A stretch of DNA of 15,218 nt, from the NCBI GenBank assembly GCA_937894665.1, contig CALAWF010000138.1, positions 1 to 15,218 of the forward strand, given 5' to 3'. Source of the DNA: an uncultured bacterium (GTDB taxonomy: Bacteria; Cyanobacteriota; Vampirovibrionia; Gastranaerophilales; Gastranaerophilaceae). Positions 1 to 7,300 of the stretch are shown one piece after another. How positions within the stretch are numbered: position 1 is the stretch's first letter; each line of letters starts with the position of its first letter. The notes below the pieces were generated by a model. It saw only the letters and a program-made list of their open reading frames with translations. It was not told the DNA's origin and made no database searches. A program made the translations under genes and the position numbers.

Positions 1-889
1 ACTCTTCTGCAATAATTGCAAAAATAAAATCTGTATGACATTCTGGTAAATATGCTAATTTTTGGATTGAACCACCGTAACCTGTTCCGCTAAAGCCTCC
101 TGAAGCGAATGCAATCATTGATTGAATAATATTATATCCCTTTCCTTGGGCATCACTTCCAGGGTTTAACCACACAGTAATTCTGTCCATTTGGTATCCG
201 TGTAGTAGTTTCGGTAACATTGTTAAAATTCCTAAACCCATAACTCCTGCACCTGCTGCAATTGGTTGCCAAGGACCTCTTCCTGCGAGATATAGTCCAA
301 AAGTGGTTACACATAAGATAATTGCCATACTCAAGTTTGGTTGTTTTAAAATCAAAAATAGAATAAATAACATAGCCAAGACTACCGGCATGTTTTTATT
401 AAGAGTATTCATATCTATTTTGTCTTTAAACATTGAGGCTAAAAGCATACAAAATAGAGGTTTTGCAAATTCCGACGGTTGCAATTGCATAAAACCTAAG
501 TTAATCCACCTCTTTGCACCATTAATTTCCATACCTAGTGGGGTGAATTTAACAATGAACAACATTACAATTACTGCCCACATAAATTTAAGATTGTATC
601 TTTCGAGTTTTTTGTAGTCGAATTTTGCAAAAAATCCCATTGCAAAAAATCCTACGCCTCCAAAAATAGCCTGTTTAATTAAATAAGAGGCTAGATTTGT
701 TCCTTCTCTCATACATTTTGGAGCTGTAGCAGAGAATATTGCCAAAAAACCAATGATTACAAGGAATACTACAATAATAATCAATGATTTGTCTGGTGCG
801 GATAAAATTGTATTAGAATTTGAATGATGTCTGTGTCTTCTTTTTTCTTCCACCATTCTCTGTGGGGATCTATACTCTCGATAGGACAT
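1..889 (-). CDS. ftsW: FtsW, septal peptidoglycan glycosyltransferase (C-terminus beyond the window edge)
   Basis: FtsW is the SEDS-family polymerase that builds septal peptidoglycan from lipid II at the inner membrane. Reading leftward from the ATG at 889 gives 296 residues: a basic, His/Arg-rich cytoplasmic start (MSYREYRSPQRMVEEKRRH), then hydrophobic segments. The SEDS signatures are visible: NGAKRWINLG, QPSEFAKP, and FIFAIIAEE at the edge. The family is usually about 370-400 residues, so about 80-100 are missing off the left end. The start overlaps the murD stop by 20 bp; murD's last codons supply GGAGAGG and AAGGA upstream. A second ATG at codon 12 is possible. Position after murD fits the usual dcw order, in which murG would follow outside the window. 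RodA is the alternative, but the murD neighbourhood favours FtsW. Confidence 0.93.
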   Translation of the reverse strand, partial: MSYREYRSPQRMVEEKRRHRHHSNSNTILSAPDKSLIIIVVFLVIIGFLAIFSATAPKCMREGTNLASYLIKQAIFGGVGFFAMGFFAKFDYKKLERYNLKFMWAVIVMLFIVKFTPLGMEINGAKRWINLGFMQLQPSEFAKPLFCMLLASMFKDKIDMNTLNKNMPVVLAMLFILFLILKQPNLSMAIILCVTTFGLYLAGRGPWQPIAAGAGVMGLGILTMLPKLLHGYQMDRITVWLNPGSDAQGKGYNIIQSMIAFASGGFSGTGYGGSIQKLAYLPECHTDFIFAIIAEE

Positions 890-2213
890 ATTCCTTAAAT
901 ACCTCTCCTCTATGTTCATAACTTGAGAACATATCAAAACTTGCACAAGCTGGGGATAATAAAACAACATCCGGTTTTAATTCTATCCCTTTATCTATAG
1001 CACTTTCCATTGTTTTTTCTCTTATAATATTTGTAAAACCATTTTTTTTGAGATTTTCTTCAAAGCGTTCAGTTGCTTCTCCGATTAAAATAACCGTTTT
1101 TATATGTTTTTTTATGGATTCACAAAATTCAGTTAAGTCTGTATTTTTATCTCTTCCTCCTGCAATTAATGTAACATCAACATTGTTGAATGAATTAATT
1201 GCAACAATAGATGCTTCTGGATTTGTTGCTTTGGAATCATTATAGAATGTAATTCCTTTAAATTCTCTTACTTTTTCTAATCGGTGTTCTGGAGCTTTAA
1301 ATTCCATTATTGCTTGTTTAATTGTGAGATTATCAATTCCTGTTAATTTTGCACAAATGACTGCACACATAATGTTCTGATAATTATGTTCTCCAATTAG
1401 CGGACATTCTGCAAGTTTAATTATTTCTTCTGAAATTCCATTTTGTTTATAAATAATTGCTCCATTTTCTTCATAGCAACAATTATCTCCAATGTTTTCC
1501 GCAAACATAAACACTGTACCATGTACTTGTTTTGAAAATTCCAACAGTTTAGCATCTTTCGCATTTAAAACACAATACTTTGCAGTTTGAGGATCTTCGA
1601 AAACTCTTGCTTTTGCTTTGAAATAATTTTCTAATCCTTGGTGCCAATCAATATGATCCGGAGTGAAATTTGTCCATACGGCAATAAATGGTTTAAGCGT
1701 TGGACTCATTGCAAGTTGAAATGAACTTGCTTCACATACAAAATAGTCTAAGTCTTCATCTGCAATGCTGCAAGGCGGAGTTCCAATATTTCCACAGGCT
1801 TTAGCTTTTAACTTTTTAGCTAAAATATGTTCTGTAAGGGCTGTTGTTGTCGTTTTTCCATTTGTACCCGTAATAACAATAAATGGAATATCGCATTCTC
1901 TATAAGCTAGTTCCAATTCAGAAATTACCGGAATATGCTTAGATTTTAATTTTGTAATAATTTCACTGTGTGGAGGTATCCCTGGGCTTGTAACTGCTAA
2001 CTCTGCACTATCTACAAAGTTGTCGCTATGACCGCCATATTCTACCTTTATTCCGTTAGCTTGAAGTTCTTTTACTTGTTCAAGTTTATTGTCTTGAAGC
2101 TCTCTACCTTCGGATAAATAAACATCTGCACCATGTTTTTTTGCAAAATTAGCTGCAGCAATTCCGCTTTTTGATAATCCCAAAACAAGAACTTTTTTCC
2201 CAGATATACTCAT
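870..2213 (-). CDS. murD: UDP-N-acetylmuramoylalanine--D-glutamate ligase MurD
   Basis: MurD adds D-glutamate to UDP-MurNAc-L-Ala in the cytoplasm, using ATP. The 447 residues match the normal family length. An N-terminal Rossmann-like domain (GLSKSG, about 12-17) binds the UDP substrate. The central Mur ligase domain has the P-loop GTNGKTT (116-122), EASSFQL (161-167), NFTPDHIDWH (182-191) and a lysine in FKAKARVF near 201 that would be the carbamylated lysine. The C-terminal domain shows HRLE (310-313), NDSKATNP (325-332) and GGRDKNTDL. All key ligase motifs are present. The start shares one base with the mraY stop (TAATG), which points to translational coupling, and the end overlaps ftsW. 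Confidence 0.97.
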   Translation of the reverse strand: MSISGKKVLVLGLSKSGIAAANFAKKHGADVYLSEGRELQDNKLEQVKELQANGIKVEYGGHSDNFVDSAELAVTSPGIPPHSEIITKLKSKHIPVISELELAYRECDIPFIVITGTNGKTTTTALTEHILAKKLKAKACGNIGTPPCSIADEDLDYFVCEASSFQLAMSPTLKPFIAVWTNFTPDHIDWHQGLENYFKAKARVFEDPQTAKYCVLNAKDAKLLEFSKQVHGTVFMFAENIGDNCCYEENGAIIYKQNGISEEIIKLAECPLIGEHNYQNIMCAVICAKLTGIDNLTIKQAIMEFKAPEHRLEKVREFKGITFYNDSKATNPEASIVAINSFNNVDVTLIAGGRDKNTDLTEFCESIKKHIKTVILIGEATERFEENLKKNGFTNIIREKTMESAIDKGIELKPDVVLLSPACASFDMFSSYEHRGEVFKEYVLSRV

Positions 2214-3193
2214 TATAAAATTCCTTTACTAAATATTTCAAATAATGCAACTGCAAATATTGATAAAAGTAATGAAACGATTGAAAATACAACAACGACT
2301 TTCTTTTCATTCCATCCTAATAATTCAAAGTGGTGATGAATAGGTGCCATTTTGAATACTCTTTTTCCTGTAGTTTTGAAACTTGTAACTTGAATAATAA
2401 CGGATAGAGTTTCCATAACAAAAACACCTCCGATAAAGATTAACAAGAATTCAAATTTTCCAAGTACCGCAAGAGTTCCTAAAAGACCCCCAATTGCTAA
2501 AGAGCCTGTATCACCCATAAATACTTCGGCCTTAGGCTTGTTGAATTTTAAAAATCCTAATAATGCACCTGCAACGGCAGATGAAATAATTGCAAGCTCA
2601 ATTTCCCCAAGAGCGTGAGAAATAATTGCACAAGCAATAAATGCGGGAACTCCACAGCCTGCAGCAAGTCCATCTAAACCATCAGTCAGATTATAAGCAT
2701 TTGATGCTCCGGTTATGATGAATACTGCAAAGAATGGATAAAACCATTTTAAATCTAAAACAATATTTCCAATTTCAAAAGTGCAAGCTGTCGGATTAGT
2801 TGTTACTAAAAATAGTGTAGGTAAAAGTGCAATTGCAATTTGTCTAAATAACTTTCCTCTTGGAGTTAAGCCATCGTTGCCTTTACCTTTAATTTTAATG
2901 TAATCATCTTGAAAACCTGCAAATGTATAGAAAACAAGAGTCATAATCGTAATAAGGGCGATAGTTGTCATTTTTTGTGCCAGTAATAATGTTATAACGG
3001 ATGTCATAATTATCGCTACAATGATGAAAGCGCCGCCAGTCGTTGGCGTTCCTTGTTTTTTAGCATGAGTTTCCGGGGCTAATTCTTTGACATATTGTCC
3101 TATCATTTTCTTTTTTAGCATATCAATATACGGTACGCCAAAAAGCATACACAAAATCATTCCAAGCAAGAATGCTATTGTAATCATTATCAT
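2213..3193 (-). CDS. mraY: Phospho-N-acetylmuramoyl-pentapeptide transferase MraY
   Basis: MraY transfers phospho-MurNAc-pentapeptide from UDP to undecaprenyl phosphate, making lipid I at the inner face of the membrane. The 326 residues form a polytopic membrane protein with about ten hydrophobic segments. Catalytic and substrate motifs are intact: the paired aspartates of QDDYIK (96-97) followed by KGNDGLTPRGK, NAYNLTDGLDGLAAG (165-179), MGDTGS (226-231) and the triple-histidine PIHHHFE loop (286-288). The ATG at 3193 overlaps the murF stop (ATGA); AGAGGG lies about 11 bases upstream. A second in-frame ATG two codons later could be the true start. The neighbours murF and murD supply its substrate and next pathway steps. 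Confidence 0.97.
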   Translation of the reverse strand: MIMITIAFLLGMILCMLFGVPYIDMLKKKMIGQYVKELAPETHAKKQGTPTTGGAFIIVAIIMTSVITLLLAQKMTTIALITIMTLVFYTFAGFQDDYIKIKGKGNDGLTPRGKLFRQIAIALLPTLFLVTTNPTACTFEIGNIVLDLKWFYPFFAVFIITGASNAYNLTDGLDGLAAGCGVPAFIACAIISHALGEIELAIISSAVAGALLGFLKFNKPKAEVFMGDTGSLAIGGLLGTLAVLGKFEFLLIFIGGVFVMETLSVIIQVTSFKTTGKRVFKMAPIHHHFELLGWNEKKVVVVFSIVSLLLSIFAVALFEIFSKGIL

Positions 3194-4530
3194 AACTTAC
3201 ATATCCCTCTTTTTACGTATTCTAAAATCTCTTCAAACTTCATCGCTCTGGATGCTTTTAAAAATATTGTATAACTATCATTCAAATTATCAAGAATGTA
3301 ACGAGAAACTTCTTCATTTGATTCAAAATATTTCACGTTATTTCCTTTTGCTTCTAAGGCTTTTCCTATTTCTTTTGCAAGATTGCCAACTGTTAAATAC
3401 TTAACACTTTTATTGAAATTCCCTAGATATTCTCCAACTTGTTGGTGATAAAGGATTTCATTTTCTCCAAGTTCTCCCATATTGCCAAGAATAACTACAG
3501 GTTTTTCATATAACTCAATAAATGTTTTAACTGATGCTTTCATTGATTCTGGGTTTGCATTGTAACTGTCGTTAATAAATTTCAAGCCGTTAATTTCTTC
3601 AACTTCCCATCTTTTTTCAATTGGATGGTAAGATAATAGTCCTTGTTTAATTTCTTCAACCGTCAACCCAACTTTCAAACCTAATTCAATTGCGGCTAAA
3701 GAGTTTTCAACGTTATAATCCCCCTCAACATTTAGTTTATATGTGTTTTCTTTGTATTGAAATTTTGTGTAAGCCTGTTTTCTTTCGAGAATTTGAACAT
3801 CATCAATTGAGTAATATATTTTTTCTCCATTAAATTGGATATGCTTTTTTATTATTTCTTGATTTTTGGCAATAAATATTCCTGTAGGTTTTAAACCTGT
3901 TGCAATTTCACATTTTGCAATTGCAATATTGTCTAAACTTCCTAGTCTTCCGACATGTGCAGAACCTGAATTTGTAATAATTGCATAATCAGGTTTCAGA
4001 TGCGTGGAAATTATTTCAATTTCTCCAAGTCCCCTCATTCCCATTTCTACAATTAATGCTTGTGTTGATTGTTCCATGCCTAAAACCGTTTGGCAAAATC
4101 CTATTTCATTGTTGTGGTTTGAAAAAGTTTTTTGTGTTTTGAATTTTTGGCTTAATACGGAATATACAATTTCTTTTGTTGTAGTTTTCCCTGAACTTCC
4201 AGTTATTGCAACTGTAATTGGGTTAATTTTTAGCCTATAGTATTTTGCGATGTCCAAGTATGCTTCAAGCGTATTTTCAACTTTTAAAACTAAATTTGCA
4301 CCTTCAAAACAAGTGTCTTTAGTTGTAAAATATGCTTTTGCTCCTGTTTCTATCGCCTTATCAATAAAATTCTCTCCATCAAAAGATTCGCCTTTTAATG
4401 GCAGATAAATATCTCCGGCTTTGATGGTTCTTGTATCTGTGGAAATACTGAAAGTTTGGGCATTATCTTCTAAGCTATCTCTCAACACAACTGCCCCTGT
4501 TGCGTTTATTAATTCATCCCTCGTAAACAT
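3190..4530 (-). CDS. murF: UDP-N-acetylmuramoyl-tripeptide--D-alanyl-D-alanine ligase MurF
   Basis: MurF ligates D-Ala-D-Ala to the UDP-MurNAc-tripeptide, the last cytoplasmic step before MraY. From the ATG at 4530 the product is 446 residues, the normal length. Visible motifs, numbered from that start: STDTRTIKAGDIYLPLKG in the N-terminal UDP domain, the P-loop GSSGKTT (111-117), NHNNEIG (138-144), VEMGMRG, and the C-terminal NDSYNANPESM and GNMGELG. The frame is open to a TTG at 4551, but that codon has no ribosome-binding site, while AAGGA lies 4 bases before the ATG at 4530 (1 base before the ATG at 4533), so I prefer 4530. It is first in the minus-strand operon. No murE is visible upstream; the divergent gene is rplU. 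Confidence 0.95.
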   Translation of the reverse strand: MFTRDELINATGAVVLRDSLEDNAQTFSISTDTRTIKAGDIYLPLKGESFDGENFIDKAIETGAKAYFTTKDTCFEGANLVLKVENTLEAYLDIAKYYRLKINPITVAITGSSGKTTTKEIVYSVLSQKFKTQKTFSNHNNEIGFCQTVLGMEQSTQALIVEMGMRGLGEIEIISTHLKPDYAIITNSGSAHVGRLGSLDNIAIAKCEIATGLKPTGIFIAKNQEIIKKHIQFNGEKIYYSIDDVQILERKQAYTKFQYKENTYKLNVEGDYNVENSLAAIELGLKVGLTVEEIKQGLLSYHPIEKRWEVEEINGLKFINDSYNANPESMKASVKTFIELYEKPVVILGNMGELGENEILYHQQVGEYLGNFNKSVKYLTVGNLAKEIGKALEAKGNNVKYFESNEEVSRYILDNLNDSYTIFLKASRAMKFEEILEYVKRGICKL

Positions 4531-4574
4531 CATATCCTTATCATACTTCAAACAATTTGGCTGAACAACAACGT

Positions 4575-4603
4575 TAATAAATATTAAAACTACTTGACAT
4601 CAA
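4575..4603 (-). promoter_or_regulatory. Predicted sigma70-type promoter of the murF-mraY-murD-ftsW operon
   Basis: On the minus strand TTGATG (4603-4598) is followed after 17 bp by TTATTA (4580-4575), about 45 bp before the murF start. The -35 is good and the -10 is moderate. Its -35 overlaps the -35 of the rplU promoter on the other strand. Confidence 0.5.
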
Positions 4604-4622
4604 TTTCTCTCTGGGTGATAAT
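4594..4622 (+). promoter_or_regulatory. Strong sigma70-type promoter of rplU-rpmA
   Basis: A consensus TTGACA at 4594-4599 and GATAAT at 4617-4622 are separated by exactly 17 bp. Transcription would begin near 4629, giving a leader of about 73 nt before rplU. Confidence 0.75.
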
Positions 4623-4657
4623 GTCTATACGTGATTACTCGGGTCAATCGTTTATAA

Positions 4658-4681
4658 AACCCCATTAGGGTTACGAAACCC
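4658..4681 (+). promoter_or_regulatory. rplU leader with two mutually exclusive hairpins
   Basis: AACCC (4658-4662), GGGTT (4668-4672) and AACCC (4677-4681) follow one another. The central GGGTT can pair with either copy, through loops of 5 or 4 nt, so only one hairpin can form at a time. The site ends about 10 nt before the GAAAGGA ribosome-binding region of rplU. L21 leaders with autoregulatory roles are known in other bacteria; that this is one is inferred. Confidence 0.45.
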
Positions 4682-4701
4682 ACAATTGAAAGGACGAAAA
4701 G

Positions 4702-5052
4702 ATGTACGCAATAGTCGAAACAGGCGGAAAACAATATCAAGTAGAAGAAGGACGCTACGTTGATGTTGAACTATTAGAAGGCGAAAAAGACGCAAAAATC
4801 GTTTTTGACAAAATCGTTATGTTAGTAAACGGTAAAAAGTCAAAAGTTGGTCAACCTTATGTAACTGGTGCTTCTGTAGAAGGCAAAATCATGTTGCATG
4901 ACAAGGCTAAAAAAGTTATTGTTTACAAACAAAGACCTAAAAAAGGTTATAGAAAAAAACAAGGTCATAGACAAGGTTTTACAAGAGTTATGATTTCTAA
5001 AATCAGAACTTCTGCAAAAAAATCTGCAACAGAAGAAACAGCTGCTGAATAA
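4702..5052 (+). CDS. rplU: 50S ribosomal protein L21 (bL21)
   Basis: bL21 binds 23S rRNA in the large subunit. The 116 residues begin with the hallmark MYAIVETGGKQYQV and contain GQPYVTGASVEG and the basic rRNA-binding stretch KQRPKKGYRKKQGHRQGFT (about 74-92). The C-terminus is a short Lys/Ala/Glu tail slightly beyond the usual 103-residue form. AAAGGA precedes the ATG. It is followed 48 bp later by rpmA, the nearly universal L21-L27 pairing. The small cysteine protease gene (ysxB/prp) that sits between them in Firmicutes is absent, consistent with an L27 that needs no N-terminal trimming. Confidence 0.98.
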   Translation: MYAIVETGGKQYQVEEGRYVDVELLEGEKDAKIVFDKIVMLVNGKKSKVGQPYVTGASVEGKIMLHDKAKKVIVYKQRPKKGYRKKQGHRQGFTRVMISKIRTSAKKSATEETAAE

Positions 5053-5100
5053 GTAGCCTAATTCGTGTTATTAACAAATAGTAAAAAGGAGAAATAGAAA

Positions 5101-5355
5101 ATGGCACACAAAAAAGGTATGGGATCTACCCGTAACGGCCGTGACTCCGAAGCTAAGCGTTTAGGCGTTAAAAAGTTCGGCGGAGAAGCTGTTAAAGCTG
5201 GTAACATCCTTGTTAGACAAAGAGGAACTAAAATCCATCCTGGTAACAATGTAGGTATCGGTTCAGATGATACATTATATGCATTGATTGATGGTACAGT
5301 TAAATTTGAACCACATAGACGTGATAGAAAACAAGTTAGTGTTTATTCTGCGTAA
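5101..5355 (+). CDS. rpmA: 50S ribosomal protein L27 (bL27)
   Basis: bL27 reaches toward the peptidyl transferase centre with its flexible N-terminus. The 84 residues start directly with MAHKKGMGSTRNGRDS and continue with LGVKKFGGE, RQRGTKIHPG and the C-terminal EPHRRDRKQVSV. All are typical. It lacks the N-terminal extension that Firmicutes cleave off with the Prp protease, so the organism appears to use the short L27 form. AAGGAG lies about 10 bases before the ATG. The gene is expressed from the rplU promoter and ends just before a strong hairpin terminator. Confidence 0.98.
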   Translation: MAHKKGMGSTRNGRDSEAKRLGVKKFGGEAVKAGNILVRQRGTKIHPGNNVGIGSDDTLYALIDGTVKFEPHRRDRKQVSVYSA

Positions 5356-5379
5356 GTCAGTGTTCAAATAGACAATATT

Positions 5380-5412
5380 AAAAGAGCTAAAGTTTTACTT
5401 TAGCTCTTTTTT
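5380..5412 (+). terminator. Rho-independent terminator of rplU-rpmA
   Basis: A perfect 13-bp stem (AAAAGAGCTAAAG at 5380-5392 with CTTTAGCTCTTTT at 5398-5410) has a 5-nt loop and runs into a T tract ending at 5412. The A-rich left arm means it could also stop transcripts arriving from the minus-strand ORF at 5470-5757. Confidence 0.9.
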
Positions 5413-5469
5413 AATTTCCTTATGTTTTTCTTTATTTCCAACTTATTCTCATTTGTCTTTTTGTTTGTC

Positions 5470-5757
5470 TTATACTTCTGCTGTTTCAGCTCCGTAATCA
5501 GGGATAAGCGTAGCCCCTGTTAAATCTAAGTTTGAGCCATTATTAAGATAAACTTTTCCTTCTGGAATAGCCGCAAAATGGTTAACTACATTTGCAAGTC
5601 CGGGAATATTCCGTTCTATGGTTGTTCCGCTATAGTTTCCGGAATGTCCATAACCCATAATCCCAAGGTTCATTGCTTTACTTATTTTACCTAGATTAGT
5701 TAATGATTGTGTTCTTTTAATACCACCAACATTACCGTTAAATTCTACTCCGCTCAT
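5470..5757 (-). CDS. Small hypothetical protein, 95 residues
   Basis: I do not recognise this protein. It is 95 residues, Gly/Asn-rich, with no cysteine, no signal peptide and no membrane segment. It contains ISKAMNLGIMGYGHSGNYSG near residues 25-44 and an acidic end (PDYGAETAEV). It is supported as a gene by a good ribosome-binding site (GGAG, 7 bases before the ATG at 5757), by its own position between a terminator and an upstream gap, and by the lack of any overlapping gene. A perfect palindrome lies 29 bp upstream. No function can be assigned; it may be a lineage-restricted small protein. Confidence 0.6.
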   Translation of the reverse strand: MSGVEFNGNVGGIKRTQSLTNLGKISKAMNLGIMGYGHSGNYSGTTIERNIPGLANVVNHFAAIPEGKVYLNNGSNLDLTGATLIPDYGAETAEV

Positions 5758-5785
5758 TTGTGTTCTCCATTATTTATTGCTCTCT

Positions 5786-5802
5786 ATACTTTAATAAAGT
5801 AT
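5786..5802. promoter_or_regulatory. Perfect palindrome upstream of the 95-residue ORF (possible operator)
   Basis: ATACTTTA and TAAAGTAT form a perfect 8-bp inverted repeat around a single A, located 29-45 bp before the ATG at 5757. No T tract follows, so it is not a terminator. It could be a protein-binding site over the promoter, but AT-rich DNA yields such repeats by chance. Confidence 0.3.
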
Positions 5803-5855
5803 TTTGAAAAGTCATAATTTCAGAGAACGGTTTCTTTGTTACAAAAGTTAATATT

Positions 5856-6101
5856 TTAGTCAATTAGTTTATATAAACTTGGAGCTTCTTGGATACTAAC
5901 GTTTGTTGTTGGAACCTTCAGAATTTTGGCTTTGACTGTTCGGTTTGCATATTCAATTGTAATAATGTCATTTTCTTTGATTTGTTTTGCAGGTTTTGCG
6001 GGATTACTGTTGATTAAAACTCTTCCCATATCAGAAACTTCGTTTGCTACTGTTCTGCGTTTAATTAGTCTTGAAACTTTTAAAAATTTATCTAATCTCA
6101 T
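5856..6101 (-). CDS. rqcP: S4-domain RNA-binding protein, RqcP (YabO/Hsp15-like)
   Basis: RqcP is a small S4-domain protein that binds obstructed 50S subunits carrying peptidyl-tRNA. In Bacillus it works with RqcH in ribosome-associated quality control, helping to add C-terminal alanine tails. The 81 residues start MRLDKFLKVSRLIKRRTVANEV, which closely matches Bacillus YabO/RqcP as I remember it. The S4 domain covers about 1-60, with GRVLINSNPAKPAKQIKENDIITIEY forming its second half. The length is typical. Hsp15 of proteobacteria is the related alternative, but that protein is longer. The gene diverges from a phosphoesterase gene and has no Shine-Dalgarno sequence (see its promoter). Confidence 0.85.
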   Translation of the reverse strand: MRLDKFLKVSRLIKRRTVANEVSDMGRVLINSNPAKPAKQIKENDIITIEYANRTVKAKILKVPTTNVSIQEAPSLYKLID

Positions 6102-6112
6102 AATACCATTAT

Positions 6113-6121
6113 ATTATCACA
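6113..6121 (-). promoter_or_regulatory. Extended -10 promoter of rqcP giving a near-leaderless mRNA
   Basis: On the minus strand TGT precedes GATAAT (6118-6113), an extended -10. A TATAAT at 6113-6108 overlaps it. Initiation would fall 0-5 nt before the rqcP ATG at 6101. No -35 is evident and no ribosome-binding site lies between. Confidence 0.45.
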
Positions 6122-6134
6122 TATTTGGATTTTA

Positions 6135-6143
6135 TGATATAAT
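6135..6143 (+). promoter_or_regulatory. Extended -10 promoter of the phosphoesterase gene
   Basis: TGA followed by a consensus TATAAT (6138-6143) forms an extended -10. Predicted initiation is near 6150, just before the ribosome-binding site AAGGGAGA (6151-6158), so the leader is only about 15 nt. Confidence 0.6.
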
Positions 6144-6164
6144 TTTACTCAAGGGAGATATTTT

Positions 6165-6995
6165 ATGAGAAGGATTTATTCTTTAATTTTGGGATTATTT
6201 ATTGTGTTATTAGGCTTTGCTCAAAGAGTAAGTGCTGAAAATATCAAATTTGTCCAAATTGCAGATTCTCATTTGTCTGCAGATTCTGAATATTCCCAAA
6301 AAGTTTTGAAAAGTGCGGTTGAAGATATAAATAATCAGCCGGATGTTTCATTTGTAATTTTTACTGGGGATAATATTAATAATCCTTCTGAATCTAACCT
6401 TAGAACATTTGTTCAAATTGCAAATAAATTAAAAGTTCCATATTATCTAGCATTAGGAAATCATGATGTTTATAAGTCTAAAGGGATGTCAAAACCGAGA
6501 TATTTTGAAATTGTCCGAGAGGAAAGCATGTTTTTCCCACAAAGACGTCCAAATTATGAGTTCAAGAAAAATGGTTTTGTCTTTTTAATTGTGGATGGAG
6601 CTAAGGAGACAATTCCTGGCTCTGCTGGATATTATAGAGAAGATACTCTAAAATGGTTAGATGAAAAATTAACGAAAAATGAAAATAAACAAGTTGTAAT
6701 TTTTCAACATTTTCCGGTTGTTTATCCTGACGGAGCAGATTCAATGTTGAAAACTCATAAAACATTTAGAGTTGAAGACTATAAAGATGTTTTAGCAAAG
6801 CATAATAATGTTCTTGCGATTATTACGGGACATTTCCATACAAATAGTGAAACAATGGAGAATGGTGTTTATCATATTTCTTCTCCATCTATATTGACGC
6901 TGCCTCAGTCTTACAAAATTATTGATATTGTTACAACAAAAGATTTTTCTCCAATTATTTATTCTCAGTTAAGAGAGTTCAAAGTTGAAGATTAG
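6165..6995 (+). CDS. Exported calcineurin-like metallophosphoesterase
   Basis: This is a dinuclear-metal phosphoesterase, probably secreted to the periplasm or surface. The 276 residues start with a signal peptide (MRRIYSLILGLFIVLLGFAQ; likely cut after VSA at 24). All five metallophosphoesterase blocks follow: DSH (34-36), GDN (68-70), GNHD (98-101), a histidine in FQHFP (182) and GHFH (222-225). This layout resembles the CpdA/Icc branch, but those enzymes are cytoplasmic cAMP phosphodiesterases, so the substrate here is unknown. AAGGGAGA, 6 bases before the ATG, supports the start. Its stop overlaps the stop of the convergent ORF by 3 bp, leaving no room for a dedicated terminator. Confidence 0.88.
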   Translation: MRRIYSLILGLFIVLLGFAQRVSAENIKFVQIADSHLSADSEYSQKVLKSAVEDINNQPDVSFVIFTGDNINNPSESNLRTFVQIANKLKVPYYLALGNHDVYKSKGMSKPRYFEIVREESMFFPQRRPNYEFKKNGFVFLIVDGAKETIPGSAGYYREDTLKWLDEKLTKNENKQVVIFQHFPVVYPDGADSMLKTHKTFRVEDYKDVLAKHNNVLAIITGHFHTNSETMENGVYHISSPSILTLPQSYKIIDIVTTKDFSPIIYSQLREFKVED

Positions 6996-7300
6996 TTAGT
7001 GCGTAGGAGCTTTTTTATTCCTTTCCAAATGTTTTTCCGACATTTGATTATTCCTACGATGATTGCACCTCCTCCAATAATTTTTAATATTGTTGGAAAT
7101 CCTCTTTTTTCATATTTTTTTGCACGCTTTTCCGATATGTATAGGTCATATTGCATTTCATCATAGCGTTTCTGTGCTTCAACTCCGGAATATACAGTAA
7201 CTTTAGGCAATCTATCAGGAGGATTTAGTATTCCAACAGAAGTTTGCCCATAATGCATTGCTTTATTTGCAGGATTATCTACTTGAAGTTTATCTACCAT
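6992..7300 (-). CDS. Small hypothetical protein with a C-terminal membrane segment, 102 residues
   Basis: I do not recognise this protein. Residues 1-66 are soluble, with a charged, tyrosine-rich stretch (AQKRYDEMQYDLYISEKRAKKYEKRG, about 42-67, split by nothing obvious). A hydrophobic segment then runs from about 68 to 86 (ILKIIGGGAIIVGIIKC), followed by a short basic tail. The positive charges on the tail suggest a single-span protein, with the tail in the cytoplasm. No Shine-Dalgarno sequence precedes the ATG at 7300; a second ATG at codon 15 also lacks one, so the start is uncertain. Its stop is inside the stop region of the convergent phosphoesterase gene. No function is assigned. Confidence 0.55.
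   Translation of the reverse strand: MVDKLQVDNPANKAMHYGQTSVGILNPPDRLPKVTVYSGVEAQKRYDEMQYDLYISEKRAKKYEKRGFPTILKIIGGGAIIVGIIKCRKNIWKGIKKLLRTN

Noticed and set aside
1048..1245. Plus-strand ORFs inside murD, mraY and murF (for example 1048-1245, 3087-3404, 4004-4240)
   Set aside because: They lie wholly or mostly opposite strongly conserved cell-wall genes, lack ribosome-binding sites and show no family features.
4531..4551. TTG start for MurF at 4551
   Set aside because: No Shine-Dalgarno sequence precedes it, while AAGGA lies just before the ATG at 4530; the extra residues are not part of the family fold.
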